The notes below the pieces were generated by a model. It searched no databases. It saw only the letters and a list, made by a program, of their open reading frames with translations, and was not told the origin of the DNA. A stretch of 64,000 nt of DNA, taken from Vibrio atlanticus. GTDB taxonomy: Bacteria; Pseudomonadota; Gammaproteobacteria; Enterobacterales; Vibrionaceae. Numbering within the stretch: position 1 is the stretch's first letter; each line of letters begins with the position of its first letter. Where the stretch lies: the NCBI RefSeq assembly GCF_024347315.1, contig NZ_AP025460.1:1736001-1800000 (forward strand). The letters are read 5' to 3'. The position numbers and the translations under genes were made by a program. Shown here one piece after another: positions 1 through 9,096 of the stretch.

Positions 1-1295
1 ATGACGCGCATACCAGTATGTTGATTCAAGAAACGGCCAAGATGAATCCATTCCTGGAAGACATCGCCGTATCTACCATGCTCAAAGACCGACTTAACGC
101 GTTGAGAACACTGCTTCACAGTCGACATGTACTTTACTCGGTCGCTGATGAACTGCAATTAACCACGTCAGATATGCCTGAGGTTGAGAAACAAGAGATC
201 ATTACTGACTTGTCTCAGCGTTTATCAGTTACTCAGCTTGGAAAAGACTTTCTAAAAATTAGCTTAACGTCAAACACACCAAATGGAATGGAACAAACGC
301 TTCGTTCAGTGAGTGAGCATTTCATTGAACAATTGCTAGCGCCGGAACGTTCGTCAATTGAGGACTCAAGTAATTTCCTGAAAATCCATATAGACAAACG
401 TAGCGCAGAACTTGAAGAGGCAGAAGAAGCGCTAGCCGCATACATGAACGAAAACGTCCAATCAACGCCAGAAGTGCAAAGCCAAAGCTTGAATCGCTTG
501 GCGTCACTTAAACAAACACTGGCGGAAAAAGAGGCGGAATTATCGGGTGTTGAAAAAAGTTTAGGGTCAATTGACCAGCAACTTTCTAAAACCAATCCAG
601 TAATAGGTCGAATAGAAGATCAGATCATCGACATTCGTAGCGACCTTACCTTGTTACAAGCTAAATACACGGACAAACACAGTGCTGTGCAAGCAAAAGT
701 GAGAGAACTAGACAGACTTGAAAATGAACGAAAGAGTTTGCTCGAGGTAACCCAACCAACGATGAACAGCGACCAGCTTTGGGACATCGCGAGTAGCACG
801 ACATTGAACAAGCTTTCCGATACCCAACCTCTTTTGGTCACTCAACTACACAGCCTACAACTGGTTCGTGCTCGCTTCGAGTCTTTAACTGAAGAGACTA
901 AAAGCCTTCGTACTATGATTTTCGAATTAGAACAAAAGGCAAATAACTTCGGCGAAAATGCAAAAGAGATGTACCGCCTTAAACGTCAAGTTGAAATCAA
1001 GCGTCAGCTATCCGATGAACTGACCGAGCGTTATGAAATGGCTCAACTAACGGGTTCACTTGGTGTATTCGAGCAAAACAAACGTGTGAAGATTATCGAT
1101 TTACCCTTCACGCCTAGCATGAAATCTAACATGCCGACTTTTATCTTTATTCTGGCTGGTTTCGTTGCAGGTATCGGATTGGGTATTGGCTTAGCGGTGT
1201 TGTTTGAGCTGTTTGACTCTTCAATCAAGCGTAAAGACGAAATCGAAGAGATCTTAGGCGTCCCAGTGATTACGGTGATCCCCAAAATGAGCTAG
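1..1295 (+). CDS. sypO: SypO-like Wzz-family polysaccharide chain-length protein (5' partial)
   Basis: The reading frame is open to the window edge, so the N-terminus lies outside; the ATG at 18 is internal. The visible part begins inside the Wzz/GumC domain (LIQETAKMNPFLEDIAV), continues as a long Glu/Lys-rich coiled coil of about 250 residues that would lie in the periplasm, and ends with one membrane helix (FIFILAGFVAGIGLGIG) and a short cytoplasmic tail. Such inner-membrane co-polymerases set exopolysaccharide chain length. The order Wzz, GT4, GT2, initiating sugar transferase matches sypO-sypP-sypQ-sypR of the Vibrio symbiosis polysaccharide locus; the symbol rests on this synteny. Confidence 0.8.
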   Translation, partial: DAHTSMLIQETAKMNPFLEDIAVSTMLKDRLNALRTLLHSRHVLYSVADELQLTTSDMPEVEKQEIITDLSQRLSVTQLGKDFLKISLTSNTPNGMEQTLRSVSEHFIEQLLAPERSSIEDSSNFLKIHIDKRSAELEEAEEALAAYMNENVQSTPEVQSQSLNRLASLKQTLAEKEAELSGVEKSLGSIDQQLSKTNPVIGRIEDQIIDIRSDLTLLQAKYTDKHSAVQAKVRELDRLENERKSLLEVTQPTMNSDQLWDIASSTTLNKLSDTQPLLVTQLHSLQLVRARFESLTEETKSLRTMIFELEQKANNFGENAKEMYRLKRQVEIKRQLSDELTERYEMAQLTGSLGVFEQNKRVKIIDLPFTPSMKSNMPTFIFILAGFVAGIGLGIGLAVLFELFDSSIKRKDEIEEILGVPVITVIPKMS

Positions 1296-1360
1296 TCAGC
1301 CTCAAAGCCATTTTTAACTTACCAACCTCGTAGCTTCTTATCTTTTTAGCTTCCTAGCAC

Positions 1361-1391
1361 TAAACGCCAACATTCGCTTGGCGTTTTGTTT
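1361..1391 (+). terminator. Intrinsic terminator after sypO
   Basis: AACGCCAA (1363-1370), a 7-nt loop and TTGGCGTT (1378-1385) form a perfect 8-bp stem followed by a T-rich tract. It lies about 70 bp after the sypO stop and separates it from the sypP promoter. Confidence 0.75.
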
Positions 1392-1494
1392 GTCTAAAGA
1401 TTCAAGTTCTAATGCCACTTTAGATTTCCCCAGACCTTTCCCCTGATTTAACACCACGATTCAAACAGCCATTCATTCGTATTCTGTTTTGATT

Positions 1495-1507
1495 CCCATT
1501 TTGAGAA
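1495..1507 (-). promoter_or_regulatory. Candidate SypG enhancer
   Basis: The minus strand reads TTCTCAAAATGGG, which fits the SypG enhancer pattern TTCTCANNNTG as I recall it for Vibrio fischeri. It lies about 60 bp upstream of the -24 element, a sensible place for an NtrC-type activator. The match is seen; binding is inferred. Confidence 0.45.
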
Positions 1508-1565
1508 ATGAAAACCGCCCTAGAGCAATAAAACATAAATCATTGAAACATAACAATTATTAAAT

Positions 1566-1581
1566 TGGCACAACTCCTGCA
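1566..1581 (+). promoter_or_regulatory. Sigma-54 (-24/-12) promoter of sypPQR
   Basis: TGGCAC (1566-1571), five bases, then CTGCA (1577-1581). The GG and GC dinucleotides are exactly ten bases apart, as sigma-54 requires. It precedes sypP by about 90 bp; the V. fischeri syp locus is known to have a sigma-54 promoter before sypP. Confidence 0.7.
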
Positions 1582-1672
1582 ATCTCAATGTGTAGCTAAA
1601 CGTTTTAAAGAAGTTACTTCAAGATAAACGTAAGAATGGCGAAACAAGAATTATAAAGGCAGGGCCCAAATT

Positions 1673-2773
1673 ATGAATAACCAGATAACAAAGCATGGCA
1701 AGAAGATCATACATGTTGTTCAACACCTTGCACCGGGTGGGTTAGAAACCCTAACGTTAGATTTGCTGCGCCTTGCTAAACCAACAGACCAAGTGTTGAT
1801 TGTCAGTTTAGAAGGGACAAAAGAAGACTCGATCAACAACTGGCCTAAATTAAAGCAGTATCAAAATCAAATCGTCTTTTTGGATAAAGCACCAGGCGTA
1901 CAATTCAATATCATCATCAAATTGATTAAAGCATTTAATGGGATTAGACCCGATGTGGTTCATACCCATCACATCGGTCCACTGCTCTACGCGGGTTACG
2001 CTGCCCGTGTAACTGGGGTTCCTACTCGAATTCATACCGAGCATGATGCTTGGCATTTGAAAAATAACAAACGTCGTCGCTTACAAGCCCTTGCATTGAA
2101 AGCGGCTCAACCAACGTTAGTGGCCGATGCAACACGCGTTTACAATCAATTGCGTTGTGCGTTTTCATACAAAAACATCATCACGATTAAAAACGGCGTA
2201 GATTGTGAGAAGTTTAAACCGATGTCAAAAGCAGACGCGAGAGCAAAGCACAACCTACCAACCGACAAATACATCATTGGTTGTGCGGGGCGTTTAGAGC
2301 ACGTGAAAGGTCAAGATCAGCTGATTAAGGCACTTGCTCTACTGCCATCAAACACCGTTGTCGCACTGGCTGGTGATGGTTCAAAACGCAATCAACTGGA
2401 ACAACTCACTGACCGCTTGAATCTCAGCGACCGTGTGATCTTTCTTGGCTTAGTGGATGACATGACCACCTTTTACGGAGCGCTGGATACCTTCTGCCTA
2501 CCTTCACGCCACGAAGGGCTTCCTCTTTCTACACTCGAAGCCCAAGCATGTAACATTCCAACCGTCGCGATGAACGTCGGTGCGGTTGATGAAACCTTAT
2601 GTCCCATCAGCAGTTCCCTCGTCAAAAGTGGCAGCATTGCCGGATTAGCCAGTGCGCTATTAGAAAAACAAAATGAACGCTTTTTGTCACCTCGTCGTTA
2701 CGTTCTCGACAACTTCGATATCATCAAAATGGTTTCGTCTTACAACGACATCTCAGAAGGAGTTTGCGCATGA
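1673..2773 (+). CDS. sypP: SypP-like group 1 (GT4) glycosyltransferase
   Basis: A 366-residue cytoplasmic GT-B fold glycosyltransferase. The N-terminal glycine-rich loop (APGGLETLTLDLL) is near residue 18. The C-terminal nucleotide-sugar site includes GCAGRLEHVKGQDQLI and the E-x7-E motif region (SRHEGLPLSTLEAQA). It should add a sugar to the lipid-linked syp repeat unit; donor and acceptor cannot be read from sequence. It is the first gene after the sigma-54 promoter and overlaps sypQ by 4 bp (ATGA), indicating translational coupling. Confidence 0.85.
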   Translation: MNNQITKHGKKIIHVVQHLAPGGLETLTLDLLRLAKPTDQVLIVSLEGTKEDSINNWPKLKQYQNQIVFLDKAPGVQFNIIIKLIKAFNGIRPDVVHTHHIGPLLYAGYAARVTGVPTRIHTEHDAWHLKNNKRRRLQALALKAAQPTLVADATRVYNQLRCAFSYKNIITIKNGVDCEKFKPMSKADARAKHNLPTDKYIIGCAGRLEHVKGQDQLIKALALLPSNTVVALAGDGSKRNQLEQLTDRLNLSDRVIFLGLVDDMTTFYGALDTFCLPSRHEGLPLSTLEAQACNIPTVAMNVGAVDETLCPISSSLVKSGSIAGLASALLEKQNERFLSPRRYVLDNFDIIKMVSSYNDISEGVCA

Positions 2774-3957
2774 TCGACTGGTTGCTTGCAGGACTTTGCT
2801 TATTCTCCGGTGCGCTGATTGTCTACCATCACGCCGCCTATCCACTGTTACTACGTTGGTATGCGAAAAGTCACCCGGCGCGTCAGATTGAAGAGAGCCA
2901 TCGTTGTTATAAAGACGAACAACAAGATTGCACACTACCCACCATCACCATTCTTGTACCGGCATTTAACGAAGAGCAATGGATCGCAGACAAGATCCGT
3001 AATCTTGCTTCACTCGATTACCCAAAAAAGAAGTTACAAGTGATTATTGCTTGTGATGGTTGTACTGATGACACGGTAAAAATCGCTCAAATGACGATTC
3101 AAGAAGCGATGTGCAGCGATATCTATTTCGAGATACATGACCACAAAACCAACCGAGGGAAAGTTGCGGTTATCAATGAAGAAGTGACAAGCATAAACAG
3201 CGACATCACGGCACTGAGTGATGTGTCAGCTCTTATTTCATTGGATGCGCTGCTTATTGCCGCCGCTCACTTTGAAAGTGACAAGGTTGGCGTGGTAAAC
3301 GCAACGTATCAGCTTTTCCCAACAGGTAACGAAGGTGAAAATACCTATTGGCAGTATCAAACCGCCGTTAAAGAGTCAGAAGCTTCATTAGGTTCTAGCT
3401 TAGGTTCTCATGGCGCTTTCTACTTGTTTAGAACACACCTGTTCGAACTGCTTCCACTCAACACTATTAATGATGATTTCATCCTACCGATGCAAATCGT
3501 TAAACAAGGTTACATTGCAGAATACGAAACACAAATGGTCGCACTGGAACTAGAAGAATCAAATTTAGAAACAGATTTCAAAAGGAGACTTCGTATTTCA
3601 GCGGGTAACATGCAACAAGCGATTCGATTGTTTGGCTTGTTCAGCCCGAAGTTCAAAGGCATCGCGTTTGCGTTCTTCTCAGGAAAAGGACTTCGTCTAC
3701 TCACTCCATATTTAATGATTGTGTGCTTGGTGTGCTCAATCTTACTTAACAACTACTTGGTATTTGAAGCGCTGTTATGGGCTCAAGTTGCCGTTTATAC
3801 CATTGGCGTACTTGGCTGCATCTTGCCAAAGCGTCTCGTAAACAAACCTATTTCATTAATCTCTTATTTGATAGTTGGACACTATGCCAACTTCATTGGT
3901 GGCATTCGTTACCTAATCGGGCTAGAAAACTCACCTTGGACACGAGCGAATCATTAA
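2770..3957 (+). CDS. sypQ: SypQ-like membrane GT2 glycosyltransferase
   Basis: About 395 residues. The chosen start is the ATG at 2770, which overlaps the sypP stop and has AAGGAG seven bases upstream; the TTG at 2764 is less likely. One N-terminal membrane helix is followed by a GT2 domain: TITILVPAFNEEQW for nucleotide binding, ACDGCTDDT, the acidic ALSDVSA motif, and FKRRLRISAGNMQQA in the QxxRW position. Several C-terminal helices anchor it. It resembles processive chitin- or hyaluronan-synthase-like enzymes and probably extends the syp polysaccharide at the inner membrane. Confidence 0.8.
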   Translation: MIDWLLAGLCLFSGALIVYHHAAYPLLLRWYAKSHPARQIEESHRCYKDEQQDCTLPTITILVPAFNEEQWIADKIRNLASLDYPKKKLQVIIACDGCTDDTVKIAQMTIQEAMCSDIYFEIHDHKTNRGKVAVINEEVTSINSDITALSDVSALISLDALLIAAAHFESDKVGVVNATYQLFPTGNEGENTYWQYQTAVKESEASLGSSLGSHGAFYLFRTHLFELLPLNTINDDFILPMQIVKQGYIAEYETQMVALELEESNLETDFKRRLRISAGNMQQAIRLFGLFSPKFKGIAFAFFSGKGLRLLTPYLMIVCLVCSILLNNYLVFEALLWAQVAVYTIGVLGCILPKRLVNKPISLISYLIVGHYANFIGGIRYLIGLENSPWTRANH

Positions 3958-3966
3958 GGACTTATT

Positions 3967-4626
3967 ATGATGAACATTGAACAGCTATCTACTCAAAACT
4001 TATACCAATACAAAATCTCACGTGCTAAACGTACTTTCGATTTCGTGAGTTCACTGATTGCTTTGATTTTGCTAGCGCCAGTATTTCCATTGATTGCGAT
4101 GGCTATTGTACTCACTTCTCGTGGCCCGATTTTCTACCGTCAACTGCGTGTTGGTAAATCGACACCGGAGAAAATGGAAATCTTTGAGATCATGAAATTC
4201 CGTAGCATGTACGAAGATGCAGAAACGCGTTCTGGTGCAGTTTGGGCTACGGCGAATGACCCTCGAATCACACCCGTTGGCCGATTTTTAAGAAAGACGC
4301 GTCTTGATGAGTTGCCACAACTGATCAATGTATTGAAAGGCGAGATGTCTCTAATTGGCCCACGTCCTGAACGCCCTACTTTTTACACCAAACTAGAGAA
4401 CGAAATCCCCTACTTTGCTGACCGCACATACGGCGTAATGCCCGGTATTACGGGACTAGCACAAGTAAATCAAGGTTATGATACCTGTATTGATGATGTA
4501 CGTCGTAAAGTGGGCTTTGACCACAGCTATGCACTGAGTCTGTGCTCTATGAAATCTTGGATTGTGGCTGATCTCAGCATCATTTCTAAAACAATCATAG
4601 TAATGGTCGATGGACGTGGACAATAG
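3967..4626 (+). CDS. sypR: SypR-like undecaprenyl-phosphate sugar-1-phosphate transferase
   Basis: A 219-residue bacterial sugar transferase (WcaJ/PglC type) that starts repeat-unit synthesis by moving a sugar phosphate to undecaprenyl phosphate. Visible family features are a hydrophobic reentrant helix at residues 26-48, KFRSMYEDAE, the DPRITPVGRFLRKTRLDELPQ block with catalytic Asp-Glu, and GPRPERP. AAGGA lies seven bases before the first ATG; a second ATG follows at once. It is the last gene of the operon, ten bases after sypQ, and is followed by a strong terminator. Confidence 0.85.
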   Translation: MMNIEQLSTQNLYQYKISRAKRTFDFVSSLIALILLAPVFPLIAMAIVLTSRGPIFYRQLRVGKSTPEKMEIFEIMKFRSMYEDAETRSGAVWATANDPRITPVGRFLRKTRLDELPQLINVLKGEMSLIGPRPERPTFYTKLENEIPYFADRTYGVMPGITGLAQVNQGYDTCIDDVRRKVGFDHSYALSLCSMKSWIVADLSIISKTIIVMVDGRGQ

Positions 4627-4702
4627 GTGAGATGTGTTCGCGGTGATGGATGTTTTTTTATAGTCTACTTAAGGATATGTAACTCTTGACGCTTGATAGA
4701 GA

Positions 4703-4745
4703 GTGGCGACCAAATTGCTTAACAATTGGTCGCCACTTTTAATTT
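4703..4745 (+). terminator. Intrinsic terminator of the syp operon
   Basis: The arm at 4703-4717 pairs with 4723-4736 (14 bp with one bulged A) around a CTTAA loop, followed by TTTT. There is no T-tract on the opposite strand, so it serves the plus-strand operon. Confidence 0.85.
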
Positions 4746-4774
4746 ATATTGGAGTGTTTATGCTTATTTAGTAT

Positions 4775-6457
4775 CTAAAGCTTAAATTGACCAACAAGTT
4801 GGCTTAATTGCCCACCAGCCTGTTTAAGTTCATCCACAGCGGTACTTGATGTTTCACTCGATATCAGCAGTGAACTTACAATGTCACGTATAGTCACCAA
4901 GTTACGGTTTATTTCCTCCGTTACTGAGCTTTGCTCTGTTGCTGCAGTTGCTATATGGTCGGTCATTGCATTGATTGAGGCTACAGCAGTGCTAACATCA
5001 TTCAAACCCGCAGAAATATCATTTGATGAAGTCACAACGTCCTGACAAGTATTGCTACTTTCACCCATCGAAGAAACTGCTTGTTCAACCAACTTATGAA
5101 GTTCATCAAGCATGGTCTTAATCTCTAACGTACTACCTTGAGTTCTACTTGCAAGGTTACGTACTTCGTCTGCTACTACAGCAAAGCCTCGACCTTGCTC
5201 ACCTGCTCGTGCGGCTTCGATTGCTGCGTTTAGTGCTAGTAAGTTAGTTTGTTCTGCAATCTCGCCAATAACCTGTAACACACCATCTATCTTTTTAGAC
5301 TGGTCGTGGAGTGAATTCATGTGTTGACTTGTGGTCACTACATTCTGTTCTAAAGAGCCAATAGATTGCGTCGACTTTTGCACAAGGTTTTGTGCATTAT
5401 GAGCGTCATTGTTAGCTTCATTCGTTGCACTAGCCACTTGATGAGCACTTTGTGCCACCTCGTTTGCTGTACTACTCATCTCTGTAACCGCTGTCACCAC
5501 CTGTTCTGTCTCGTGGTTGTGCTCTTGAAGTTGATTACTTAGATGAACCGTTTGGCTACTTATTTGATCAGTGGCCGTCGTAACATTATTTGTAGCTTTC
5601 GAAACCTCAGTAATAATATTGTGAAGCTTGCCGACAAACTGGTTAAACGCTTTACCTAATTGACCAATTTCATCTGTACCCGACACATTAATTCTATGGG
5701 TAAGATCACCTTCACCATTCGCAATGTCGATAAAGGTATTTAGCATATCTTTGATTGGGGCAATCATGCGTGAAGCGACATAAGACATGATCAGACAAGT
5801 TAGGGCTACTAATGCAAGCGCAGTAATGACAATTGTTGAAATTTGCGTTTCCATACGCTCACTGGCTTCTTGACGGTAAACCTCTGTAGCCTTAGCAATG
5901 TCATCAATATACAGACCCGTTCCTAAGAACCAACCCGTTCCAGAAATAGGAGCAGCGTACGCAATTTTTGGTTGAGGGACCGACGATCCTGGCTTGTCGT
6001 AAATGTATTCAATGAAACCACCACCTCTTGTCGCCTGTTCATGTAGGCGAACCGTGATTTTGATACCATTAGGATCTTTTAAACCACCGCCATTTTTACC
6101 TTCAAGTTGTGGCTTTAGGCTGTGAACAATGTAGTGGTCATTTTCGTCGAATACAAAGAAGTAGCCGCTGCCATTAGAAAAACGTGCTTCTTTTAAAGCG
6201 AACCTAACGGCTTCTTGCGCTTCTTGCCCTGTACCAAAACGTCGTACTACATCTTCAACTACAGATTGAGCAATAGTAGCTGCATCTTCAATATTGTTCT
6301 TACGCTCATCAGTTAGTACAGTTTGGTAATCTTGTACTTCGTATTCAAGTGCCGATAGTTGGGAGTTAACAACAATCACTAGAGTCACAATCGCAACCAA
6401 TATCGCAGGTACAATCGCGGACAAAAGCATCTTCATTTTCATAGATAAATTATACAT
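4775..6457 (-). CDS. Methyl-accepting chemotaxis protein with a single Cache domain
   Basis: About 560 residues. The first membrane helix spans roughly residues 11-30. A periplasmic sCache_2-like sensor follows ([18 protein letters not shown] and the [17 protein letters not shown] strand), then a second helix near 205-228, a HAMP domain and the cytoplasmic signalling coiled coil. The hairpin tip is clear ([21 protein letters not shown]) and binds CheA/CheW. sCache_2 receptors often sense small carboxylates, but the ligand is unknown here. I chose the ATG at 6457 ([10 protein letters not shown]), the usual MCP opening; a TTG at 6469 could add four residues. Neither has a good ribosome site. 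Confidence 0.9.
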   Translation of the reverse strand: MYNLSMKMKMLLSAIVPAILVAIVTLVIVVNSQLSALEYEVQDYQTVLTDERKNNIEDAATIAQSVVEDVVRRFGTGQEAQEAVRFALKEARFSNGSGYFFVFDENDHYIVHSLKPQLEGKNGGGLKDPNGIKITVRLHEQATRGGGFIEYIYDKPGSSVPQPKIAYAAPISGTGWFLGTGLYIDDIAKATEVYRQEASERMETQISTIVITALALVALTCLIMSYVASRMIAPIKDMLNTFIDIANGEGDLTHRINVSGTDEIGQLGKAFNQFVGKLHNIITEVSKATNNVTTATDQISSQTVHLSNQLQEHNHETEQVVTAVTEMSSTANEVAQSAHQVASATNEANNDAHNAQNLVQKSTQSIGSLEQNVVTTSQHMNSLHDQSKKIDGVLQVIGEIAEQTNLLALNAAIEAARAGEQGRGFAVVADEVRNLASRTQGSTLEIKTMLDELHKLVEQAVSSMGESSNTCQDVVTSSNDISAGLNDVSTAVASINAMTDHIATAATEQSSVTEEINRNLVTIRDIVSSLLISSETSSTAVDELKQAGGQLSQLVGQFKL

Positions 6458-6976
6458 AAATAGTCTCAAACATTTTATTCGCGAAGATATTACACCATGA
6501 AAAATTTTAAATAAACGCCATATTATTGATTGGATCTATTGGGAGAACGATTCGAATTTACACGCTATATGTTGACGACTTAGCTAAGTATTATTTATTG
6601 TTTTTTAAGGCAATATTTATTCACTTGCCTGACTTCTCTGCACAAAAACAGTTCACAGCAACCTGTTGATTAAAAACACTATTAAACTAGGCGCACTCTG
6701 TTCCTTTTCCATTACTCTGTACTACGGTGTTTTACTTTCTATGCAACCGTCGCTCATGCATGTCTTCAAAAGTTGGTTATTCTCTCGTTTTAGCAAAATG
6801 TAAGCATAAGTAAGGTCGTTCTTGAATGGTGGATCACAGTGCCATTGGAACATTACGTTAAAACTTCTGATACAGCGCTAATAAATGCTTAATCATGGTT
6901 TGTTGTTTTCGATTTAATGTGCAGTTTGATATACGATATCGGTTAGACACTCAACCTCATATTCGAACCTATCATT
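6458..6976. other. Intergenic region between divergent MCP and LysR genes
   Basis: About 520 bp with no supported ORF. It must hold the divergent promoters of the chemoreceptor and the LysR gene. AT-rich stretches occur near 6590-6620 and a GATATACGATATCGG motif at about 6927-6941 could be an autoregulatory site. Nothing else was recognised. Confidence 0.4.
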
Positions 6977-7855
6977 ATGAAAATCGAAGATCTTAAGTTA
7001 TTTACCACTGTCGTCGAGCTGGGTAGTTTTACTGCCGCCGCCAACGCACTTGACCTTCCCCGTGCTAATGTTAGCCGTAGAATTAATGACCTTGAGAAGT
7101 CTCTCGGCATTCAACTGTTCTTTAGAACCACACGAAGCCTCTCCTTAACCAAATCTGGCGAGTTGTATTACAAAGAACTACTCAATGCATTAAGTGCGTT
7201 CGACAAAGCGAACTATGTCGCTTCCAACCTTTCAGAAGTTGCACATGGACAAATTAAGATTGGTCTATTGCCTGAAACCAGCGATATCATGCAGTCGACT
7301 CTGTTTAAATTCCAAGATATGTATCCTAAGGTTGAACTTGATATTCGCAACATTAGTAACGGCTTTGTCGACATGTACCGTCAAGGGTTAGACCTCGCTA
7401 TGCATGGTGGTACGTTGAGCGACGCAAACGTGGTTGCTCGTAAAGTGATGGTTCTTCAACGTATTTTTGTCGCAAGCCCAGAATTTATTGAGAAACAAGG
7501 TAAGCCCTCAAACCTAAGAGAGCTCACCAATTACCCATTTGTTTGCTTCAGGTGGCCAAGTGGGGACATCGATAAACAATGGGACATCAAAGATCACACC
7601 ATCAAAGTTGAACCTTCGGTTGTGAGCGACAGCATTGGCTTCGTGAAAGGCGGCGTAATTCGACATCGAGGCATCGCGTTGTTACCAGAACTATTGGTAC
7701 GACAGCAACTCAAAGACGGCTCCTTGATTAACCTGTTCCCCGACGAGGATCTTCAAAAAGAAGAAGCATGGCTGCTCTACCCTCAACGTAAAGCATTAAG
7801 CCATTCAGCGCAGCTTTTGATTGATTTTCTATTACAAGAACTTCCGAAACTCTAA
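6977..7855 (+). CDS. LysR-family transcriptional regulator of the RND operon
   Basis: 292 residues. The N-terminal winged helix-turn-helix is typical (LKLFTTVVELGSFTAAANAL, then RANVSRRINDLEKSLGIQLFFR). The remainder is a periplasmic-binding-like effector domain of the LysR substrate-binding fold, near residues 90-290. It lies 100 bp upstream of, and in the same direction as, the RND adaptor gene, so it probably controls the efflux operon in response to a pump substrate. The effector cannot be inferred. Confidence 0.88.
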   Translation: MKIEDLKLFTTVVELGSFTAAANALDLPRANVSRRINDLEKSLGIQLFFRTTRSLSLTKSGELYYKELLNALSAFDKANYVASNLSEVAHGQIKIGLLPETSDIMQSTLFKFQDMYPKVELDIRNISNGFVDMYRQGLDLAMHGGTLSDANVVARKVMVLQRIFVASPEFIEKQGKPSNLRELTNYPFVCFRWPSGDIDKQWDIKDHTIKVEPSVVSDSIGFVKGGVIRHRGIALLPELLVRQQLKDGSLINLFPDEDLQKEEAWLLYPQRKALSHSAQLLIDFLLQELPKL

Positions 7856-7955
7856 CTATTGTAATGAATATTGTGACAGTGTTTCACGAGCAGGCTAGAT
7901 TATCCTAACGAAATAGAAAGATAGAATCGCTTCATAAATTCAAGAGGAGCAATCC

Positions 7956-9089
7956 ATGAAGCCTATCTTTCAACATTCATCTATTTTTCAACGTTCGTCT
8001 ACTTTTCAACAGACACCTATATTCAAATATACAGTCATTGCACTAAGCTTAACCGCCCTGTTTGGCTGTAATGACTCAGAGGCGACTGCGCCTCAAAAAC
8101 AAGCTCGACCAATTCAAGTGATTCAACTTGAGCCTCTTTCACATACGGCTGAAAAGTCTTTTACTGGCAAGATACAATCATCGGAAACGGCTGGCGTTGC
8201 GTTTCGTGTGCCTGGCACTATTCAAAATATGATGGTCTCTGTTGGTGATTCAGTAAAAAAAGGGCAACCACTTGCGCAGTTAGACCCTCATGACTATCAA
8301 GTCGCGTTAGAAGAGTTACAAGCACGAGCCCTTGAAGCTAAATCTGCACACAAATTGGCGACATCCGAACTTGGACGCGTAAAACAAGCCATCGCTGATA
8401 ATGCGATTGCCGATGTTAACCTAGACCGTGCTATTAGCGGGTACGAGCGAAGTGAAGCGGCGGTTAAAGTCGTAGAACAGAATATACGCCGTGCGAAAGA
8501 TTCGATTCGTTATACCCAATTGCTCGCCCCTTTCGATGGTGTGGTTGCGGCATCCAATTTTGACCAGTACGAACAAGTAATGCCGGGCATCTCGGTGTTC
8601 ACAATCCACAATCCAGATAAACTTGAAGTTAAAATTCAAGTACCTGAAAATTTGATTCATGAGTTCAAACCAAATCAAAGTTCTGTCATAGATTGGTATG
8701 GTTCAGAGACTAAACTAATTGGTTATGCCGCTGAAATTTCGACGTCACCTCACCCAATCAAGCAGACCTATGCGGTTACTTACCATGTCGACTCCACTGA
8801 CAAATCGGTATTACCTGGAAAAGCGGTCACATTGACGACTCAACTTGGAGAAGCGAGCAGTAATTTCTGTTTGCCATATTCTGCGTTAGTCAATCAAACG
8901 GGTATCGAGCAAGTATTCACGGTTAAAAATGAACAAGCTCATGGCGTGACTGTGGATGTGATTTCTATGTCCAAAAACACTGTGTGTGTTGAATCGACGC
9001 TCAACGATGGCGACTTCGTGGTCGTGAGTGGCGCGCAATACGTGGTGGAAGGACAATACTTCTCCAATATTCAAGTTAAAAGCCTGTAG
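7956..9089 (+). CDS. RND efflux periplasmic adaptor (membrane fusion lipoprotein)
   Basis: 377 residues. A long leader ends in the lipobox LFGC at Cys38, so the mature protein is a lipoprotein. The HlyD/AcrA-type core follows: lipoyl half-motifs (GVAFRVPGTIQNM and QLLAPFDGVVAAS), a short alpha-hairpin near residues 120-180 and beta-barrel domains. It bridges the inner-membrane pump and the outer-membrane channel. AGAGGAGC provides the ribosome site. Oddly, the leader contains three tandem six-residue repeats (IFQHSS, IFQRSS, TFQQTP) encoded by an 18-bp repeat before the hydrophobic core. Confidence 0.9.
   Translation: MKPIFQHSSIFQRSSTFQQTPIFKYTVIALSLTALFGCNDSEATAPQKQARPIQVIQLEPLSHTAEKSFTGKIQSSETAGVAFRVPGTIQNMMVSVGDSVKKGQPLAQLDPHDYQVALEELQARALEAKSAHKLATSELGRVKQAIADNAIADVNLDRAISGYERSEAAVKVVEQNIRRAKDSIRYTQLLAPFDGVVAASNFDQYEQVMPGISVFTIHNPDKLEVKIQVPENLIHEFKPNQSSVIDWYGSETKLIGYAAEISTSPHPIKQTYAVTYHVDSTDKSVLPGKAVTLTTQLGEASSNFCLPYSALVNQTGIEQVFTVKNEQAHGVTVDVISMSKNTVCVESTLNDGDFVVVSGAQYVVEGQYFSNIQVKSL
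7965..8018 (+). repeat. Three tandem 18-bp repeats in the adaptor leader
   Basis: Units 7965-7982, 7983-8000 and 8001-8018 share the ATYTTTCAACRT... pattern, and a partial fourth follows. They are in frame and lengthen only the signal peptide n-region. Confidence 0.7.
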
Positions 9090-9096
9090 GTGAACC

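Noticed and set aside
4703..4745. Use of the syp hairpin as a terminator for the chemoreceptor gene
   Set aside because: There is no T-tract after the stem on the minus strand.
6458..6469. TTG start for the chemoreceptor
   Set aside because: No ribosome site, and the ATG at 6457 gives the usual MCP N-terminus.
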